This document shows positions 16,924 through 25,203 of a stretch of 64,000 nt of DNA, one piece after another. The notes under the pieces were generated by a model. That model saw nothing but the letters and a program-made list of their open reading frames with translations. It was not told the origin of the DNA and made no database searches. Position 1 is the stretch's first letter; the number at the start of each line of letters is the position of its first letter. Where the stretch lies: NCBI GenBank assembly GCA_002438405.1, contig DJOE01000023.1:280740-344739 (forward strand), in the 5' to 3' direction. A program made the position numbers and the translations under genes. This DNA comes from Cyanobacteria bacterium UBA6446. GTDB lineage: Bacteria; Cyanobacteriota; Vampirovibrionia; Gastranaerophilales; Gastranaerophilaceae.

Positions 16924-17703
16924 ATGTTTAGGATATTACCAAAATTTAACAACTTTAATCTATTTGGATGGCTGGGAAGTAACACTAACAATACAAATTT
17001 GTCATTGAGGTTTAAAAATGTTTCCAGTAAATCAAACACCTATAAAATCCTACAAAAAACTCCCGTCAAATATAAGAATGGCACAGGCTATATTAAAACA
17101 ACAACAAGTAAAGCAAAGAGCAACAAGGATGCACTTAATATAAATACAATCATTATAGATGAAAAAAAATCGAAACTTGGGCATTACGAATATATGATAA
17201 ACAAATCGAATGCAACGATTAAATACGGCTATATAGAAGCACACTTACCCAAAAGAAGAAACGGACTTGGAGAAATTTTGCGACTTTCGAGCATTATAGA
17301 ATTTAAAGAAAACGGAATAAAAACTTTAAATGTTGAAGCATACCCAAGTGCTATACCATTTCATCTGAAATGCAGACTTAAACCAAATTTAACCACAAGT
17401 TATGTAACATTAAAAATATTAAACAATATTAAAAACAACCCAAAAGTCCAACCATATTATCACCAAGTAGCAGAAAAACTGGTCAAAATAATTGAGAATG
17501 AAAATTCGGTATCACTAGATAAAGATACAAGGAAATTTGTTAATAAATTTATCGAAAGCTATACAAAACAACACCTTCACAACTGGCAAGATACAAAAAT
17601 CAAACCATTTTTACCAATGGTATTAACAGAAAGCAGGCTAAAACAGTTTGCCGATTTTTATAACAAACTTTTCAAAAAGCACGGAATTAATTATAAGATA
17701 TAA
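16924..17703 (+). CDS. Hypothetical basic protein, possibly GNAT-like
   Basis: The 259-residue protein is Lys/Asn-rich and has no signal peptide. Its central part contains YGYIEAHLPKRRNGLGEIL, RLSSIIEF and LNVEAYPSAIPFHLKC. That order (R-x-x-G-L-G-E-L, then a helix, then a strand and A-x-x-F-H-x-K) resembles motifs A and B of GCN5-type acetyltransferases. The call is tentative because the N-terminal strands are not clear. No Shine-Dalgarno is evident. It lies between tRNA-Arg and the Fic pair, a position that can hold acquired genes. Confidence 0.55.
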   Translation: MFRILPKFNNFNLFGWLGSNTNNTNLSLRFKNVSSKSNTYKILQKTPVKYKNGTGYIKTTTSKAKSNKDALNINTIIIDEKKSKLGHYEYMINKSNATIKYGYIEAHLPKRRNGLGEILRLSSIIEFKENGIKTLNVEAYPSAIPFHLKCRLKPNLTTSYVTLKILNNIKNNPKVQPYYHQVAEKLVKIIENENSVSLDKDTRKFVNKFIESYTKQHLHNWQDTKIKPFLPMVLTESRLKQFADFYNKLFKKHGINYKI

Positions 17704-17759
17704 AAGTAACAACTATTACAAAATTACAACATTTGAAAAATCTGTGATAGTTGCTTTTT

Positions 17760-18524
17760 ATGTTACAATTAGCTCAAGAAATGTATAGAAATTGTTTTGC
17801 TCAAAATGATGAATATAAGGCTAAAATTAATGCTTTGTGACTACTCTCCAACGAAGCATTAGCTCAAGTAAAAGAGTATTACAAAATTGGTTTAACCTAT
17901 GCTTCAAATGCCCTTGACGGCAACACTCTTAGCCTAGCTTAAACAAAAGTTATACTGGAAGATGGCATTACAATCGGTGGAAAACCTCTAAAAGACCACT
18001 ACGAAACAGTAGGACACGCAAAAGCTTTTGATGAAATAATTAAATTATCTCAAAACAAAACTTTTACAGAAAATGACATTAAGCTATTACATAATTTATT
18101 CTACGAAAAAATTGACAGTGAAAAAGCAGGTAAATATAGAGCTTCGCAAGTCATAATTACAGGTTCTGATGTAGAGCGACCAAAACTAGAAGAACTTGAT
18201 AAGAAAATGCATGAATTTGTTTTGCAGTTACCAAAATTAAAAGCCGAGTTGCACCCAGTTGAATATGCAGCAATGGTACATATAATTTTCGTGAACATTC
18301 ACCCATTTGCGGACGGAAATGGCAGAGTAGCAAGGTTATTAATGAATTTGGCATTATTACAAAGTGGCGACAATATTGTTGTAATACCACCAGTTGTAAG
18401 AGCAGATTACATTTCAGCATTACAAGAAACTAATAAAGACAATAATACAGACTTTATCAACTTTATTTCGGAGATGGTTTTAGAATCACAAAAAGAATAC
18501 TTAAAAATCATTAGTAGATTTTAA
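17760..18524 (+). pseudogene. Fic-family protein with two nonsense codons
   Basis: The frame from ATG 17760 to TAA 18524 would encode a full Fic protein of about 254 residues, but it has TGA at 17838-17840 and TAA at 17940-17942. There is no frameshift. The TAA falls where the family usually has Glu (SLA-stop-TKVILEDG, commonly ETK). The rest is well preserved: SNALDGNT (a likely inhibitory motif), GKYRASQV and the active site HPFADGNGRVARLL. Both stops being single-base changes points to recent inactivation. The remaining 18207-18524 frame cannot give a complete enzyme. Confidence 0.8.
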
Positions 18525-18537
18525 TGTTTTTATAAAA

Positions 18538-19524
18538 TTATAAAGACTTTTCTTCTACTTGCCAGTATCCGTTTTTATCAGCACCGATACGTTTTAGTAG
18601 TCCGTTTTCTTGCAATTTTTTCATGTTTGAAATTATACTTTTTCTTGAGATTCCAACAATTTCAGAAAGTTCTTCTTGCGTTATAAATGGATTTTCTTTT
18701 ATTAAATTAAGAATCTTTTGTTGGTTTACAGTAACCTTTTGTGTAACCTTTACAGTAACTTTTTTTTCTGTTTCTATAATTTCATCTATTGTACTTAAAA
18801 TTAGTAAAAGCATAAATTCAATAAATTTAGTACTATTTGCATTACTATCACTTGTCCCGAGAGCGTTATAATACTCTTTTTGATTTTCTTTTATTAAAGT
18901 TTCAACAGGAAGCCAAGCAAAAATTTCCTTCCATTCTTTCAAAATTACAGTCTGCCACAAACGCCCCATTCTTCCGTTACCGTCTTGGAATGGATGAATA
19001 AACTCAAATTCATAATGAAAAACACAACTTTTTATAAGAGGATGTACATCACTTGTTTTTAACCATTCAAATAAGTCAAACATAAGTTCTGGCACCCTAC
19101 TTGCAGCTGGTGCAATATGAACAACTTTCTCTCCATCAAAGATTCCAACTCCGTCTGTTCTATATTTTCCATTTCTTTCTACCAAGTCTTGCATCATAAG
19201 CTTATGAGCCTTTAGTAAATCTTTTTCGTTATATGGATTAAGTATTAAAAGCAAATCGTAAGCTTGAATAGAGTTTTTTACCTCTTTAATCTCGTTAGGA
19301 TTTCCAAGTACATGTTTACCCTCAATTATTGCCGTGATTTGTTGTAGGCTCAAGCTATTATTTTCAATAGCCAAAGAAGAATGAATTGTCTTAATTCTAT
19401 TTTCTTTTCGCAACCTAATATGATAGGGATTATTCTGAAGATAATTTATCTCGCCAATTCTTTCCGAAATATTTGAGATAAGTTCTATTATTTTTGATGT
19501 AATTTCAAATGGCGGTTTATACAT
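18538..19524 (-). CDS. Fic-domain AMP-transferase with C-terminal winged helix
   Basis: Fic enzymes transfer AMP or another phosphate-containing group from a nucleotide to a hydroxyl of a target protein. The catalytic loop HPFQDGNGRMGR lies at residues 177-188. An N-terminal inhibitory helix SLAIEN (50-55) fits the S-x3-E-N pattern of class II Fic, which is self-restrained. From about 255 a winged-helix domain follows (QQKILNLIKENPFITQEEL, then VGISRKSIISNMKKLQENGL). The Val/Thr/Lys-rich linker VTVKVTQKVTV is unusual. It is 328 residues and intact, and converges on the broken Fic gene with 13 bases between stops. Confidence 0.9.
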   Translation of the reverse strand: MYKPPFEITSKIIELISNISERIGEINYLQNNPYHIRLRKENRIKTIHSSLAIENNSLSLQQITAIIEGKHVLGNPNEIKEVKNSIQAYDLLLILNPYNEKDLLKAHKLMMQDLVERNGKYRTDGVGIFDGEKVVHIAPAASRVPELMFDLFEWLKTSDVHPLIKSCVFHYEFEFIHPFQDGNGRMGRLWQTVILKEWKEIFAWLPVETLIKENQKEYYNALGTSDSNANSTKFIEFMLLLILSTIDEIIETEKKVTVKVTQKVTVNQQKILNLIKENPFITQEELSEIVGISRKSIISNMKKLQENGLLKRIGADKNGYWQVEEKSL

Positions 19525-19656
19525 TAAATTTCCCTAATTATAAAACATCTTGATTATATTATAGCAGAAATATGAGTTAATGAAGTCCCATTTTCTAGTT
19601 ATATCTTGTTCTGAATATTAAATGTTCTACTACCATCAATACTGGGGAAAATTTTT

Positions 19657-19682
19657 AAAAGAGCCTTTAATGGCTCTTTTTT
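19657..19682. terminator. Bidirectional terminator
   Basis: AAAAGAGCC (19657-19665) and GGCTCTTTT (19672-19680) form a perfect 9-bp stem flanked by A and T tracts. It ends the HTH gene at 19691 on the minus strand. Confidence 0.8.
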
Positions 19683-19690
19683 AGTACTGT

Positions 19691-19906
19691 TTATAATTTT
19701 ATTAAAGTATTCAAATCAACATTTAAAGCTTTAGCAATAGAAATAACAGTACATAATTTAGGATTTCCAACACCACGCTCTATCATATTTATTGTATCTA
19801 AAGACACATCTGCCATTTCTGCTAATTTCAATTGCGAGATATTTAACCTTGCCCGTTCAACTCTCATATTTCGGGCTAGTTCATTAAAATAATCAGTCAT
19901 ATCCAT
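19691..19906 (-). CDS. Small XRE-family regulator
   Basis: The 71 residues are almost entirely one HTH_3 domain: LARNMRVERARLNISQLKLA, then EMADVSLDTINMIERGVGNP, then VISIAKALNVDLNTLIKL. It starts at M1 or M3. It is divergent from a prepilin gene, with a perfect 13-bp inverted repeat between them. Proteins of this size usually bind such repeats as dimers. Control of the prepilin gene and of itself is inferred. Confidence 0.85.
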   Translation of the reverse strand: MDMTDYFNELARNMRVERARLNISQLKLAEMADVSLDTINMIERGVGNPKLCTVISIAKALNVDLNTLIKL

Positions 19907-19913
19907 AAATTCA

Positions 19914-19994
19914 TTCTAGTATATTGCATTTTGTTATGATATATATTATATTAGGTAATATACTGATTATATTCGGTATATTACCTAACTAGAA
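19914..19994. promoter_or_regulatory. Inverted-repeat operator region between HTH and prepilin genes
   Basis: TTAGGTAATATAC (19951-19963) and GTATATTACCTAA (19976-19988) are perfect 13-bp arms around a 12-bp spacer. An outer pair, TTCTAGT/ACTAGAA (19914-19920/19988-19994), encloses the region. TATATT-rich promoter-like DNA overlaps it. Confidence 0.6.
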
Positions 19995-20043
19995 CGGAGT
20001 ACTTATGCCTAAAAATAACAACTTTACATTGAGAGGAAAAACT

Positions 20044-20697
20044 ATGCAATCAACAAAAATAAAACTTGCATTCACACTTGCCGAAGTTTTAATTACACTT
20101 GGTATAATTGGAATTGTTGCAGCAATGACAATACCAACTCTGCTTGCAAAATATCAAGAAAAGCAAACAGTGACAAAATTGAAACAAACATATTCAATTT
20201 TAGCTCAAGCAATTCGAAGCAGACAGGAAGATGTGGGAACCCCTGATGATTGGGAATTCTCAAGTAGCGAATATACCTATAAGAAAGAAGATTCTATTCT
20301 AATTGCTCAAAATCTTTTACCTGCCATGAAAATTGCTCAAGATTGTGGTATTACAGGAGGCACATGTACTTGGACTAAAAACTACAAATATTTGAATGGA
20401 AGTAGTGCAAATGCTTATGGAGGGAATAACCTATATCGAGTCGTATTACTAAATGGAACATCACTAAGTTTTGGAAAATGGTCAAATAATGAAATAATTG
20501 ATTTTTATATAGATATAAATGGTCCCAAACAACCCAACACAATTGGAAGAGATTTATTTTGTTTTTCATGGTTTAGAGATAAAGGTTTATACGCATTAGG
20601 AGCTCCTCAAACAGGATATACTTGCAACAAAAATAGCGATGGCTGGGGTTGCACGTATCATGTTTTACACTATGAAAATATGAGTTATTTAAAATAA
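20044..20697 (+). CDS. Prepilin-like protein
   Basis: ATG 20044 follows GAGAGGA and gives a short leader, MQSTKIKLA, before FTLAEVLITLGIIG. An ATG at 20005 with its own GGAG would add 13 residues and remains possible. The mature helix (KLKQTYSILAQAI) leads to a domain with DCGITGGTCTW, YIDINGPKQPNTIGRDLF and GCTYHVLHYENMSYLK. It is a close paralogue of the gene at 2916. Both have a divergent small HTH gene across a 13-bp inverted repeat, so the whole module seems duplicated. Confidence 0.85.
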   Translation: MQSTKIKLAFTLAEVLITLGIIGIVAAMTIPTLLAKYQEKQTVTKLKQTYSILAQAIRSRQEDVGTPDDWEFSSSEYTYKKEDSILIAQNLLPAMKIAQDCGITGGTCTWTKNYKYLNGSSANAYGGNNLYRVVLLNGTSLSFGKWSNNEIIDFYIDINGPKQPNTIGRDLFCFSWFRDKGLYALGAPQTGYTCNKNSDGWGCTYHVLHYENMSYLK

Positions 20698-20702
20698 CGG
20701 AA

Positions 20703-21971
20703 TTAAATAATTCCATATTTTCTACAAACTTGTTTCAAAATCTCTATACCTCTATCAATTTGGTCAAAAGTTAATTCTTTCATTGCACAAAGTCTTAAAC
20801 GACATTCCTTACGTCTAACTGCAGGATACGTTACAATATTTGTGTACAAGCCTAATTTTCGAAGTTCTGAATGAATTCTAAACAACTTTTCTTCATTATA
20901 AATCATCACGGGAATTATTGCAGACTGCGAATGCCCGATATCAAAACCACATTCAGTCAATTTCATTTTCATATAGTTAATTTTATCCCAAAGCATTTTT
21001 CTTCCTGCTTCGTCAGTTTCAAAAAGTTTAAACACCTCATTTAATCCGGCCACAATTGAAGCGGGCAATGAAGTTGAAAAGAAATAAGTTCTTGCATAAA
21101 GTCTTAAATATTGAACAATTTCAGAACTTGCAGCACAATATCCACCTAATCCTCCAGGGGATTTACTTAACATACCGACATTCAAATCAATTTTATCCAT
21201 CACATTATAAAATTCTGCAGCCCCTCGTCCTGTTTTTCCAACAATACCAACGCCATGGGCATCATCTACCATAACCCTGCAATTATACTCCTTTGCAAGA
21301 GATGTAATTACGTCAAGTCTTGCAATATCTCCGTCCATTGAAAAAATGCCATCAGTAATTATCAAACGACCTGTTTGCTCTTTAGGAATTCTCTTCAAAA
21401 TTCTCTCCAAAGCCCTCATATCAGAATGTGGAAAAACTTTAATTTCGGCATTAGAGAGTCTGCAACCATCAAAAATTGATGAATGATTGGCACTGTCATT
21501 TATTATCACATCACCCGTATTACACAAAGCAGAAATCACACCAACATTAGTTCCGTAACCACTAGGAAAAACTATTGAATCCTCGCAGTCATAAAATTTT
21601 GCAATTCGTTCCTCTAATTCTTTATGAATATCAGTAACCCCGACATAATTTGATACTGCACCCATGCCATAACCAAATTGGTTCAATGCAGAGTTTGCAG
21701 CCTCCAAAATTTTAGGGTGGGTTGACATATTTAAATACGAATTAGAGCCAAACATAATTACAGAATGAGATTTTCCGTCTTTTTCTCTAATAAAATATTC
21801 TCCAGAAACCTTGTCCAATGCTCGCATTCCTAAACCCTCATTCCCAGTTAAAATACCACTATTTAAAATTTGACTAACCTTTTTAGCTTTGTCAAATAAA
21901 TCCTCTCCTTGTGCTGTTGTTAAAAAATTTTCAAATTTATTACAGCGTTTCTCAATCTGAGCTTCAACCAT
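20703..21971 (-). CDS. Alpha-oxoamine synthase family PLP enzyme
   Basis: Family members condense an amino acid with an acyl-CoA (BioF, Kbl, HemA, serine palmitoyltransferase). The fold markers are present: FGSNSYLNMSTHPKI, GYGMGAVSNYVGV, FPSGYGTNVGVI, the DDAHGVGIVGKTGRG PLP-phenol Asp site and MLSKSPGGLGGYCA with the PLP lysine. The 422 residues exceed typical BioF (about 385) owing to an N-terminal extension of about 30. The usual T-L-S-K-A has become M-L-S-K-S. Without bio or kbl neighbours the substrates cannot be set. The ATG at 21971 has better spacing to AAGGGAG than the one at 21977. Confidence 0.85.
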   Translation of the reverse strand: MVEAQIEKRCNKFENFLTTAQGEDLFDKAKKVSQILNSGILTGNEGLGMRALDKVSGEYFIREKDGKSHSVIMFGSNSYLNMSTHPKILEAANSALNQFGYGMGAVSNYVGVTDIHKELEERIAKFYDCEDSIVFPSGYGTNVGVISALCNTGDVIINDSANHSSIFDGCRLSNAEIKVFPHSDMRALERILKRIPKEQTGRLIITDGIFSMDGDIARLDVITSLAKEYNCRVMVDDAHGVGIVGKTGRGAAEFYNVMDKIDLNVGMLSKSPGGLGGYCAASSEIVQYLRLYARTYFFSTSLPASIVAGLNEVFKLFETDEAGRKMLWDKINYMKMKLTECGFDIGHSQSAIIPVMIYNEEKLFRIHSELRKLGLYTNIVTYPAVRRKECRLRLCAMKELTFDQIDRGIEILKQVCRKYGII

Positions 21972-22111
21972 GTTCATTCTCCCTTAAAATATATATCATA
22001 TTTATTTTTCAAAACTGTATAAAATATTTCAATTGCATAGTAATAAATCAGTTGGGTAATATTTCAAAAATTTAAATAGCAAAAAAATTCATGTTCTGAT
22101 TTAAAAAAAAT

Positions 22112-22423
22112 ATGAAAATAAAAAACAATACTCAAAACACATCATTTGGACAACTTGTTCCAACAAAACCACTGCTAAAATCAGCAATGGGCATTCATAC
22201 ATATAGCGAGGGTAGAGAATTATATTTAAGCACATCTCAAAAATTCCCAGGACATGAGGGTTATTATAAGAAAGCTATAATAATTGCAAAATCTGCAATT
22301 GAAAAAAATGAAAAAATAAAAGAGATTGTTAACCATTTGAAAGAAATCCCAAATTTTAACTTAAATAAAGAAATAAATAAAATTGCTTCTAATATTGGTG
22401 AAAAGGTTGATATTTCAATATAA
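22112..22423 (+). CDS. Hypothetical protein with TSFG motif
   Basis: A 103-residue soluble protein starting MKIKNNTQNTSFGQLVPTK. It continues with polar segments and a helical second half (KKAIIIAKSAIEKNEKIKEI). No domain is recognised. The N-terminal T-S-F-G element is similar to the I-S-F-G of the protein at 69-638. No Shine-Dalgarno is clear. It is followed closely by the cupin gene. Confidence 0.5.
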   Translation: MKIKNNTQNTSFGQLVPTKPLLKSAMGIHTYSEGRELYLSTSQKFPGHEGYYKKAIIIAKSAIEKNEKIKEIVNHLKEIPNFNLNKEINKIASNIGEKVDISI

Positions 22424-22501
22424 AAAATAGCTACATTGTAGAAGTGCCAAAAATTATCCTCTTAGTTAAAGTAATTTTGTACAAAACAAAGGAGGATACT
22501 A

Positions 22502-22807
22502 ATGTTCTACAATGTAATGAAAGCAAAAGATATTATTGACATTGAAAATGACAAATTTATCAGAAAACCATTAATGGAAAACAATGAGAGTAGTTTCAAT
22601 ATTGTAGCAATAAAAAAAGATGCAATAATTGATACCCACACTTCAAAAGCCGATGCTGCCGTTTATGTAATTGATGGCGAAATTGAACTGCATTTTGATG
22701 CTCAAAAATTCAAAATTGATAAGGGTGAAGTTTTAATGTTCAAAAAAGATATACAGCATAAAGTTGTAGCTCTTAAAGATAGTAAGTTTTTCTTGATTAA
22801 AATCTAA
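22502..22807 (+). CDS. Cupin-domain protein
   Basis: A single small beta-barrel of 101 residues. The cupin motif 1 region is IDTHTSKADAAVYVIDGEIEL and motif 2 is FKIDKGEVLMFKKDIQHKV. Possible metal ligands are His near 44 and His near 86, fewer than in classic cupins. AAGGAGG lies just before the ATG and a 12-bp terminator follows, so it is a monocistronic gene. Members bind small ligands or act in stress responses; the substrate is unknown. Confidence 0.85.
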   Translation: MFYNVMKAKDIIDIENDKFIRKPLMENNESSFNIVAIKKDAIIDTHTSKADAAVYVIDGEIELHFDAQKFKIDKGEVLMFKKDIQHKVVALKDSKFFLIKI

Positions 22808-22816
22808 ATAAAGTAA

Positions 22817-22850
22817 GACGGCAGGTTCAAATAGAACCTGCCGTCCCTTA
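22817..22850. terminator. Terminator between cupin and SIMPL genes
   Basis: GACGGCAGGTTC (22817-22828) and GAACCTGCCGTC (22834-22845) are a perfect 12-bp stem with a five-base loop, then CCTTATTTT. It lies between convergent genes. Confidence 0.85.
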
Positions 22851-22866
22851 TTTTGTTAAAAATGAA

Positions 22867-23592
22867 TTATTTTACCCTAAAAGTTACATTTGCAACAGAT
22901 GTAATTTTCTTTTCAATAGATGTAGTGTCACTGATTCCAGAATCAGAAACATTCGTAGAATCAACAGGAGTAATTTGGAATACCCCCATATTTACAGATT
23001 GAATTTTACCTACTCTATTATGAGTAGCTTTTAGCATTGCAGAAGCTCGTTGTTTGGCATCTTTAGTAGCTTCTTCCAGCATTTTGACTTTCAAATCCGG
23101 CAATTTTGAATAAAAATATGAAGGTTCTTCAACACCAATATCAATCCCTTGTTGAGTTAAATCTGTAATTTCATTTGAAACTGTTTTTATTTTTTGAACA
23201 TCTTTTGATTTAACTGAGATTCTTTGAGTTGCATCATAAGCGATAACTTGATTTGTTGTCATTCCATTAGAATTAATATTATAAACATCATAACCTTGTA
23301 ATGCTTTAATATCGATATCATTTTCAGCAAAGCCTTTGTCTTTCAAATATTTAATAACCAATGGCCGTTGCTTATTTAAAGTTGAAAAACATTGAGCCTT
23401 ATTTGCTTGTCTTGAGTGAATAGTAAATTCAAATCTACCACTATCAGAAATGACATTTTGAGAATAAGAACCGGTTACATAGATAACATCTTTTGCCATT
23501 GCACCAGTTATAATTTTTGCACCAATAATTCCGCCCAAAGCAAGAACTACTGCAAGGGCTAAAATTTGGAATTTTTCTAACTTTTCTAACAT
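22867..23592 (-). CDS. SIMPL-domain (DUF541) envelope protein
   Basis: One N-terminal hydrophobic segment (residues 9-34, ILALAVVLALGGIIGAKIITG) anchors or exports the protein. The remainder is a SIMPL domain: YVTGSYSQNVISDSGRFEF, DIDIKALQGYDVYN, TQRISVKSKDVQKIK, AKQRASAMLKATHNRVGKI. The family is periplasmic or membrane-bound, with poorly known functions in stress. It is 241 residues, the normal size, and convergent with the cupin gene. Confidence 0.85.
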   Translation of the reverse strand: MLEKLEKFQILALAVVLALGGIIGAKIITGAMAKDVIYVTGSYSQNVISDSGRFEFTIHSRQANKAQCFSTLNKQRPLVIKYLKDKGFAENDIDIKALQGYDVYNINSNGMTTNQVIAYDATQRISVKSKDVQKIKTVSNEITDLTQQGIDIGVEEPSYFYSKLPDLKVKMLEEATKDAKQRASAMLKATHNRVGKIQSVNMGVFQITPVDSTNVSDSGISDTTSIEKKITSVANVTFRVK

Positions 23593-23680
23593 ATTTTTTA
23601 CTCCTATAAAAACTCTGTTATGACAAAATTATACTAAATTAGAAACAAAATAAAATCAATAAACTTTCTAAATATAATAT

Positions 23681-23708
23681 TTTACAAAAACTTATTTTGT
23701 AATAAAAT
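23681..23708 (+). promoter_or_regulatory. Promoter of the M48-like gene
   Basis: TTTACA (23681-23686) and TAAAAT (23703-23708) are 16 bases apart, followed by AAGGAG and the ATG at 23741. Confidence 0.5.
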
Positions 23709-23740
23709 ATTGGTGTGTATCATATAAGGAGAATAGTTTT

Positions 23741-24547
23741 ATGAAAAAAGTTTTATTTTCACTGTTCGTTGCAATTGCGGTTGCAATCCCTGTATCTGCC
23801 GCAACAACGTACAATGCAACAAACAGAGTACCTACAGTCGGTCAAACTTTACTTACTAAAAATGGAATTTCTGCAACAAACGTTAAATTTACAGTAGTTT
23901 CAGGAGTTGTTGACAACTCAAACTACTCAACAAACAAAGTCGTAAATGTATCAACTAACGAATTAGCTTATGCAGGAAATGATAACGAAGTTGCCGCAGT
24001 AGTTGCAAACGAATTAGGTCATATTATTGCAGGTCACGCATCAAGAGGAAAAGTTGTATCTTTATTGCAAGCTGCAACAGATACAAATATCACAACAAAT
24101 GAAACAGCAACAACATTAGCAACAAGTTATTCAAGCTTACAAAAAGAAAAAGAAGCTGATACAATCGCTGTTAACTTAATGGCAAATGCTGGATATAACC
24201 CATTAGCAATCATTGTTGTTCTAACAAAACAAACAAGCACATATTGGGAAGCAATCCAAGGTAAACCGGCAAATGCTGAAAGAGCAATGAATGTTTATGA
24301 TTACACAGGTTATGCATACCCTGCAAAACTTAAAGCCGGCTATGCTTGTAATGAATACAAAAACTTCTTAACTTATGCAAACTCAGTTTTGGCAACAAGA
24401 AAAGAAAACAAAAAATTAGCAGCAAAAGTAACAAAAGATATGAAAAAATACAGAAAAAACAGTACTAACCAAGTTGCGAAATTCAAAACAAGAGGCGGAA
24501 TCAGTGGTTGGGACGCAGCATACGGATTGCTAAACGGTTCTAACTAG
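23741..24547 (+). CDS. Secreted M48-like protein lacking the first zinc histidine
   Basis: A signal peptide (MKKVLFSLFVAIAVAIPVSA) is followed by an M48-type core. Where the family has HExxH, this protein has NELGH at residues 90-94, so the first zinc-binding His is Asn. The second His (94), a following His (99) and the downstream Glu of KEAD (about 138), with AVNLMANAGYNP, are kept. It may be a pseudo-protease or use a changed metal site. The C-terminal 70 residues are Lys-rich. Regular codon use and its own promoter suggest good expression. Confidence 0.8.
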   Translation: MKKVLFSLFVAIAVAIPVSAATTYNATNRVPTVGQTLLTKNGISATNVKFTVVSGVVDNSNYSTNKVVNVSTNELAYAGNDNEVAAVVANELGHIIAGHASRGKVVSLLQAATDTNITTNETATTLATSYSSLQKEKEADTIAVNLMANAGYNPLAIIVVLTKQTSTYWEAIQGKPANAERAMNVYDYTGYAYPAKLKAGYACNEYKNFLTYANSVLATRKENKKLAAKVTKDMKKYRKNSTNQVAKFKTRGGISGWDAAYGLLNGSN

Positions 24548-24570
24548 TTTTTGCTAAAATTATTAAAACT

Positions 24571-24608
24571 TAAAAACGAGTTGGTTGAAATTCAATCAGC
24601 TCGTTTTT
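24571..24608 (+). terminator. Terminator of the M48-like gene
   Basis: AAAACGAG pairs with CTCGTTTT (with a further interrupted inner stem TG/TTG to CAA/CA), followed by a T run. Confidence 0.75.
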
Positions 24609-24612
24609 TATG

Positions 24613-25132
24613 CTATTTTTTTTGTAAAAATTTTATTAAAAGAAAATAAATAAGAATAAAAACATATAAAAGTTTTGAGATTACGCAAACTATTTTTCTA
24701 TTGAGTGGCACAAATTTGGCACAAGAATTAAAATTTGAATTTGTTACGAATTAAATTAATTTCCTATAAAGCCCAGCCACAAAGAAAAAAAAAGTTGCCA
24801 AGTTATGGCAACATTAAATAAACACGAGGATATTAAGAGAGAGAGAGTATAAAAAACTTGTTTTACTTAAATCCTTTTTCACTTTTTAAAATAATTAAAC
24901 CAATTTAGAATTTAATTTTCTTTTTCCTTTGAATGTCTTTTGCATTCCCCTTACTCTTTTATAAACGTTTTTTGTTTTCGAAAATTGCCTTTTTTATTTT
25001 AATGTTGTTAATATTTCTTAAACCTGCTTATATTGTATATTTCGAGTATATATTAGTTATATAAAAAGAATAGAAAACCACATTTTTTGCTTAACATTTT
25101 TCTTTGCAAAGATTTTTAATGTCATGAAAAAA
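24613..25132. other. AT-rich gap without a clear gene
   Basis: About 520 bases with no ORF supported by a ribosome site. The main structure is the minus-strand terminator at 24785-24812. A short GAATG/CATTC hairpin and an AGAGAGAGAG run (around 24838-24850) are also present. It may hold a small RNA on the minus strand. Confidence 0.5.
24785..24812 (-). terminator. Orphan minus-strand terminator
   Basis: GTTGCCA (24794-24800) and TGGCAAC (24806-24812) form a perfect 7-bp stem with a five-base loop. On the minus strand it is followed by nine T (24793-24785). No annotated minus-strand gene lies directly upstream: the nearest already ends at its own terminator near 25133. Confidence 0.75.
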
Positions 25133-25158
25133 GACTCGACAGAATTAACTATCGAGCC
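25127..25158 (-). terminator. Terminator of the GGGtGRT gene pair
   Basis: On the minus strand GGCTCGA (25158-25152) pairs with TCGAGTC (25139-25133), with one wobble, followed by TTTTTT. Confidence 0.75.
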
Positions 25159-25203
25159 TTTAATTATTGTTTAAAATCTAATGACGCATGCCAAAAGATT
25201 TAA

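Noticed and set aside
17760..18524. Recoding of TGA/TAA in the Fic gene
   Set aside because: Other genes in the window use TGA and TAA as normal stops and no readthrough signal is seen, so a pseudogene is simpler.
24700..24725. Sigma-54 type promoter from two TGGCAC copies
   Set aside because: The spacing and -12 box (TTGCA) do not fit; the copies are simply a short direct repeat in AT-rich DNA.
24830..24852. GA-repeat as a microsatellite switch
   Set aside because: Only about five GA units and not inside or directly before a gene start.
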